The position numbers and the translations under genes are program-made. Positions 60,459 through 64,000 of a stretch of 64,000 nt of DNA are shown in pieces. Each line of letters starts with the position of its first letter. Position 1 is the first letter of the stretch. The stretch comes from Begonia masoniana (lineage: Eukaryota; Streptophyta; Magnoliopsida; Cucurbitales; Begoniaceae), in NCBI GenBank assembly GCA_022432975.1, contig CM039510.1, positions 33,846,454 to 33,910,453 of the forward strand. The letters run 5' to 3'. Under the pieces are notes generated by a model. The model had not been told where the DNA came from and ran no database searches. It saw only the letters and a list, made by a program, of their open reading frames with translations.

Positions 60459-62019
60459 TTAGCGAAATATTTGCAAGTATGGTGGACAATCCGAGACAAT
60501 CTCCACATTATGCTTCACAATCTCAGACCTCAACATCACCGACATTGTTGCAAGAAAAGGCTGACTCGCAGTGGGCATCCTACTCAAAGCATCCACGACT
60601 TTATTTGCTTTTCCTGGGTGATACTTGATTTCGAAATCATAATCTTTAACAAATTCCAACCACCTTCGTTGTCGCATATTAAGCTCTTTCTGCGTAAACA
60701 AATACCTCAGGCTCTTGTGGTCCGAAATATCTCGCACTGCTGCCCATATAAATAATGTCTCCATATCTTTAGTGCGAAGACAACTGCCGCTAGTTCTAGG
60801 TCATGTGTTGGATAGCTCTGCTCGTACGGCTTCAACTGCCGAGAAGCATACGCAATAACCCTTCCTGCATAAGTACACATCCGAGTCCAACTCCAGACGC
60901 ATCACAATATATGCTGAACTTGTCACCTTTAACAGGCAGTGCCAATACTGGAGCTGTAGTGAATTTTTGCTTTAACTCCATAAAACTCTTCTCACATGCA
61001 GCCGACCACATAAATTTCTCATTCTTCCTGGTCAAACGTGAAAGGGGAACAACAATCTTCGAAAACCCCTCGATGAACTTCCGATAATATCCAGCCAACC
61101 CAAGAAATCCACGTACTTCTTGCACGTTCTTAGGCTGCGGCCATTATTTAACAGCTTGTATCTTGCTCGGATCCACAGAAACTCCTTCATGCGATATAAT
61201 ATGGCCAAGAAAACTAACCTTGTCCAACTAAAACTCGTACTTAGAAAATTTTGGGTAAAGCTGGTGTTTACTCAAAATTCTTAAGACAATTCGTAGCTGC
61301 TCTTCATGCTCCTCTTTTGTCTTCGAATAGACCAAGATGTCGTCAATGAATACAACAACAAACTTGTCTAAATACTCATTGAAGACGCGGTTCATCATAT
61401 CCATAAACGCTGCAGGGGCGTTTGTAAGTCCAAAGGACATTACCAAAAATTCATAATGCCCATACCTCATTTGAAACGCCGTCTTTTCAATATCTTCCTT
61501 TCGGATCTTCAATTGGTAATAACCCGAGCGTAGGTCAATCCTCGAAAACACCCGGGCACCTTGCAGTTGGTCAAATAAATCATCTATTCGAGGCAGTGGA
61601 TATTTATTCTTCACTGTTAACTTATTTAACTCTCGGTAATCAACGCACATTTTGAGAGTTCCGTCCTTCTTCTTAACGAACAATACTGGCGCACCCCAAG
61701 GAGAAAAACTGGGTCGGATGAACCCCTTATCCAACAACTCCTCAAGCTGAGTCTTCAACTCTTTTAGTTCAGCAGGTGCCAATCTGTACGGATTCTTAGA
61801 CACAGGTGCAAAGCTTGGATAAACATCAATTGTAAACTCAATATCCCTGTCCGGTGGTAATCCAGGAAGATCGTCGAGGAAGATCTGAGGGAATTCTCTT
61901 ACTACTGGAAGGTCTCCTGGCTCCCCGTTAAGCAATTGAGTATCGACCACCGTGGCCAGATAAACTGAGCATTCACCCCTAAACTGCTCTTGGAATAGAA
62001 TAGGAAGTAGGCGACCCAC
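60459..62019 (-). pseudogene. Tekay element 3 reverse transcriptase and RNase H, broken
   Basis: The frame 62019-61228 holds the protease-RT linker and [73 protein letters not shown] and [10 protein letters not shown], ending in TAG (61228-61230) at the usual tryptophan. After a further stop in the linker near 61147, RNase H follows (61125-60832: [17 protein letters not shown]; 60764-60459: [20 protein letters not shown]). Confidence 0.9.
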
Positions 62020-62911
62020 TCAACCTATTCATTGCTTGATAAGAGAACACCTCTTTGTCTGGGGGTCGAAAAGTCACTAACTCGGATCGGCAGTCAATGG
62101 TAGCAAAATGGCGTGAAAGCCAGTCCATCCCCAAAATAAGATCGTACCGCTCTATGCTCATAACTATTAGGTAAGCATAGAGGGTATTAATCCTTACCGA
62201 GATGACGTTGCCTTGGAAGATACGGTCAGACTGCATATACGCCCCCAAAGGCAGCATTACTATATACTCATGTTCTGCTAACTCAGATACTAACCCCAAT
62301 CTAGTCATGCAAGCAGTTGAAATGAAGGAGTGCGTAGCTCCCGTGTCTATCAAAGAAAATACGGCTACGCCAGCAACTAAAATACTACCTACGATAACCA
62401 AAGGCTGGGCCTCGTCGTCGACGTCGCCAGGCTCGATAAAGGTAAAGATCCTCGGTATGACTCTCCTCTGATCTCTGCCTGGTTGATCTCGGCCCGGCTT
62501 CGGGCAATCTTTAACGAAATGGCCAACTTCTCCGCACCGATAGCACTTATTAGTGCCCACTCGGCATTCGCCACTATGCTCTTTCTGACACCTAGAGCAC
62601 CAAGGCATCTTAGGAGCCCTTTGCACATGCTTTTCTTTCCCCTGATCGTTACCTCCTTCATAAGGCTTCTTGATGCCCCTTTGTTGTCGTGGCTGCCAGC
62701 CCTTATCTTGAGGTCGAGGCTGTAATTCCCGAAAGAATCCTCTAGCTGACTCCCTCGGTCTGACATAAGTCGGTTCAGCGGCCTCAATCTCCAATGTTCT
62801 CGCCACGATCTCCGCATAAGGCACATTCCATACTCCTGATATGATAAGACTTTTTCGAACCTCTTGACCAAGCCCTTACATAAACCTACGCACCTTATCC
62901 TCGTTATTATT
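61979..62911 (-). pseudogene. Tekay element 3 gag C-terminus and protease, cut by an LTR
   Basis: The main frame (62824-61979) has a basic, glutamine-rich segment, a CCHC knuckle (CYRCGEVGHFVKDC) and the protease site LIDTGATHSFIS. Upstream, gag (EDKVRRFM, stop, GLGQEVRKSLIISGVWNVPY) can be followed to 62911, where the next LTR begins; the rest of gag lies beyond the window. Confidence 0.88.
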
Positions 62912-64000
62912 TGTAACGCCCCTAGTTCTCTGAACCTAGTTCGTTACACATAATCCGAACATAACTGAAAAACTTTGGACTAAATTTAAAACTTCGCTCG
63001 AAAGTCAAATTTGACATTTTCTAAAATCTCAAAACATTTAAAATATTGCAGCGGAAATTCTTTTGAGCAAAACAGAATTAAGCAGAGCTATAAAACAATG
63101 TTTGAATAATCGGTTAAAATATTAAGAAATAATTCGGCCAGAAGAGATCAAGACTTAAGCGTGAAAACTTGAAAATCGTAAGAGTCAAACACATCTGCCG
63201 CTAAACAAAGTCAACGAAAAGGGGCGGATATAGAAACTGAAGGCTCCCACCGATCACAAAACGACAAAACTTATTATGCACTTCTACCGATGACGTAAGC
63301 CGGATGATTCATTCATCTAACTCACACCGGTCACAAAACGACAAAACTTATTATACACATCTACCGATGACGTAAGCCGGATGATTCACTCATCTAACTC
63401 ACACCGGTCACAAAATGACAAAACTTATTTTACACATCTACCAATGACGTAAGCCGGATGATTCATTCATCTAACTCACACCGATCACAAAATGAAAAAA
63501 CTTATTTTACACATCTACCAATGACGTAAGTCGGATGATTCATTCATCTAACTCACACCGATCACAAAACGACAAAAGCCTTTACTCACAAAACAAAAAC
63601 ACATCGCCCAATCACTAAACGACAAATTTACTGCCTACATCTTCCGATGGCTTTTACTGAAGACATCTTCCAATGACGTTAGTCGGATGATTCAATCCTC
63701 CAACATCTGCCGGCGGACAAAACACCCAACTTCTACTGATTGACCAAAAAGAGACTCTAACAAAGGAGTAAACCCGACTACTAAATGATTTTGTACATTT
63801 TGCTGAAATCATTCTGATCAACCCAAATCCACAATTCTTAAAAATTCAGAATAGCAAGCTACAATCAAAATCAAATCATGTTTCTAAATCCAGAAAAGAA
63901 AAACACAGAGGCGTTAAAAGAAGTATCAAACTTCTACTATTATTAAAATTCTCAGAACACTTCATCAGAATACCTAACCACTGAAAACTCTCATTCAGAT
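62912..64000 (-). mobile_element. LTR of a further gypsy element inserted in Tekay 3 gag (runs off window)
   Basis: Sequence changes abruptly from gag coding to TGTAACGCCCC at 62912, the same style of edge as TGTAACGACC of Tekay element 2. It includes ATCGGYAGATG-type repeats. No coding region is reached. The minus orientation is inferred from the edge sequence. Left flank pentamer is TTATT (62907-62911). Confidence 0.7.
63245..63575. repeat. 77-bp tandem repeat, about four units, with ATCGGTAGATG-type core
   Basis: CTCACACCG recurs at 63321, 63398, 63475 and 63552, exactly 77 bp apart. Each unit includes CACATCTACC(G/A)ATGACGTAAG, a GGATGATTCA block and CACAAAA(C/T)GA(C/A)AAAA. Confidence 0.93.

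Larger units (their letters stand above)
56696..62911 (-). mobile_element. Ty3/gypsy Tekay-type retrotransposon, element 3 (5' part beyond the window)
   Basis: The 3' LTR (56696-58982) is followed on the minus strand, read backwards, by chromodomain, integrase, RNase H, RT, protease and gag up to 62911, where another LTR interrupts gag. Proteins are closest to Tekay element 1 (shared EASI(I/V)GP(E/D)[10 protein letters not shown]). Left flank pentamer is GGCAT (56691-56695). Confidence 0.9.

Overview
This window is a stretch of flowering-plant (probably eudicot) nuclear chromosome dominated by nested LTR retrotransposons. The evidence is chromodomain-bearing Ty3/gypsy (Tekay-type) and SIRE-like Ty1/copia proteins, an Athila-type fragment, tRNA-iMet-type primer sites (TGGTATCA...), and a spliced WD40 gene. 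A Mutator-like element carries an intron-containing piece of an MLO gene. A run of exactly 100 N at 3124-3223 is a scaffold gap of unknown true size. I cannot name the species.

Layout. 1-5288: Tekay gypsy element 1 (minus) inserted into SIRE copia element 1 (minus, 5289 to about 13060). 13061-19795: SIRE-like copia 2 (minus), inserted into an Athila fragment (plus, 19796 to about 22900), which also carries a 1273-bp LTR-like insertion with a perfect GTGAT duplication. 23155-35306: a complete-length but decayed Tekay element 2 (minus) with about 2.52-kb LTRs; its 3' LTR is split by a solo LTR of its own family in the opposite orientation (TSD ACATG). 35428-36685: a solo SIRE-type LTR (TSD TAAAT). 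38407-39661: a Pack-MULE with 165-bp terminal inverted repeats, a 9-bp TSD and an MLO fragment. 40327-43344: the only recognisable host gene, a seven-repeat WD40 protein on the minus strand, interrupted by three apparent single-base frameshifts. 44100-51400: mostly featureless AT-rich DNA with a possible MYB-like remnant and an LTR-like remnant. 51415-56695: SIRE copia 3 (minus), with about 40 seemingly identical 25-bp repeats in its LTR region, cut by Tekay element 3 (56696-62911, minus), whose gag is in turn cut by another LTR at 62912 that runs off the window.

The elements act on one another rather than forming a pathway: each later insertion breaks an earlier one, and the target-site duplications give a relative order. 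None of the retroelements looks autonomous; frameshifts, stops and altered catalytic residues are common.

The most unusual signal is in the LTRs. Several LTRs from two different superfamilies (copia/SIRE and gypsy/Tekay) carry degenerate minisatellites with a spacing near 25 bp built on one of two core words, ATCGGYAGATG or TGGACGA. The same SIRE LTR backbone carries one word in one copy and the other word in two other copies, and each word is shared with an unrelated Tekay LTR. I know of no standard annotation for this. The second notable item is the MLO-carrying Pack-MULE.
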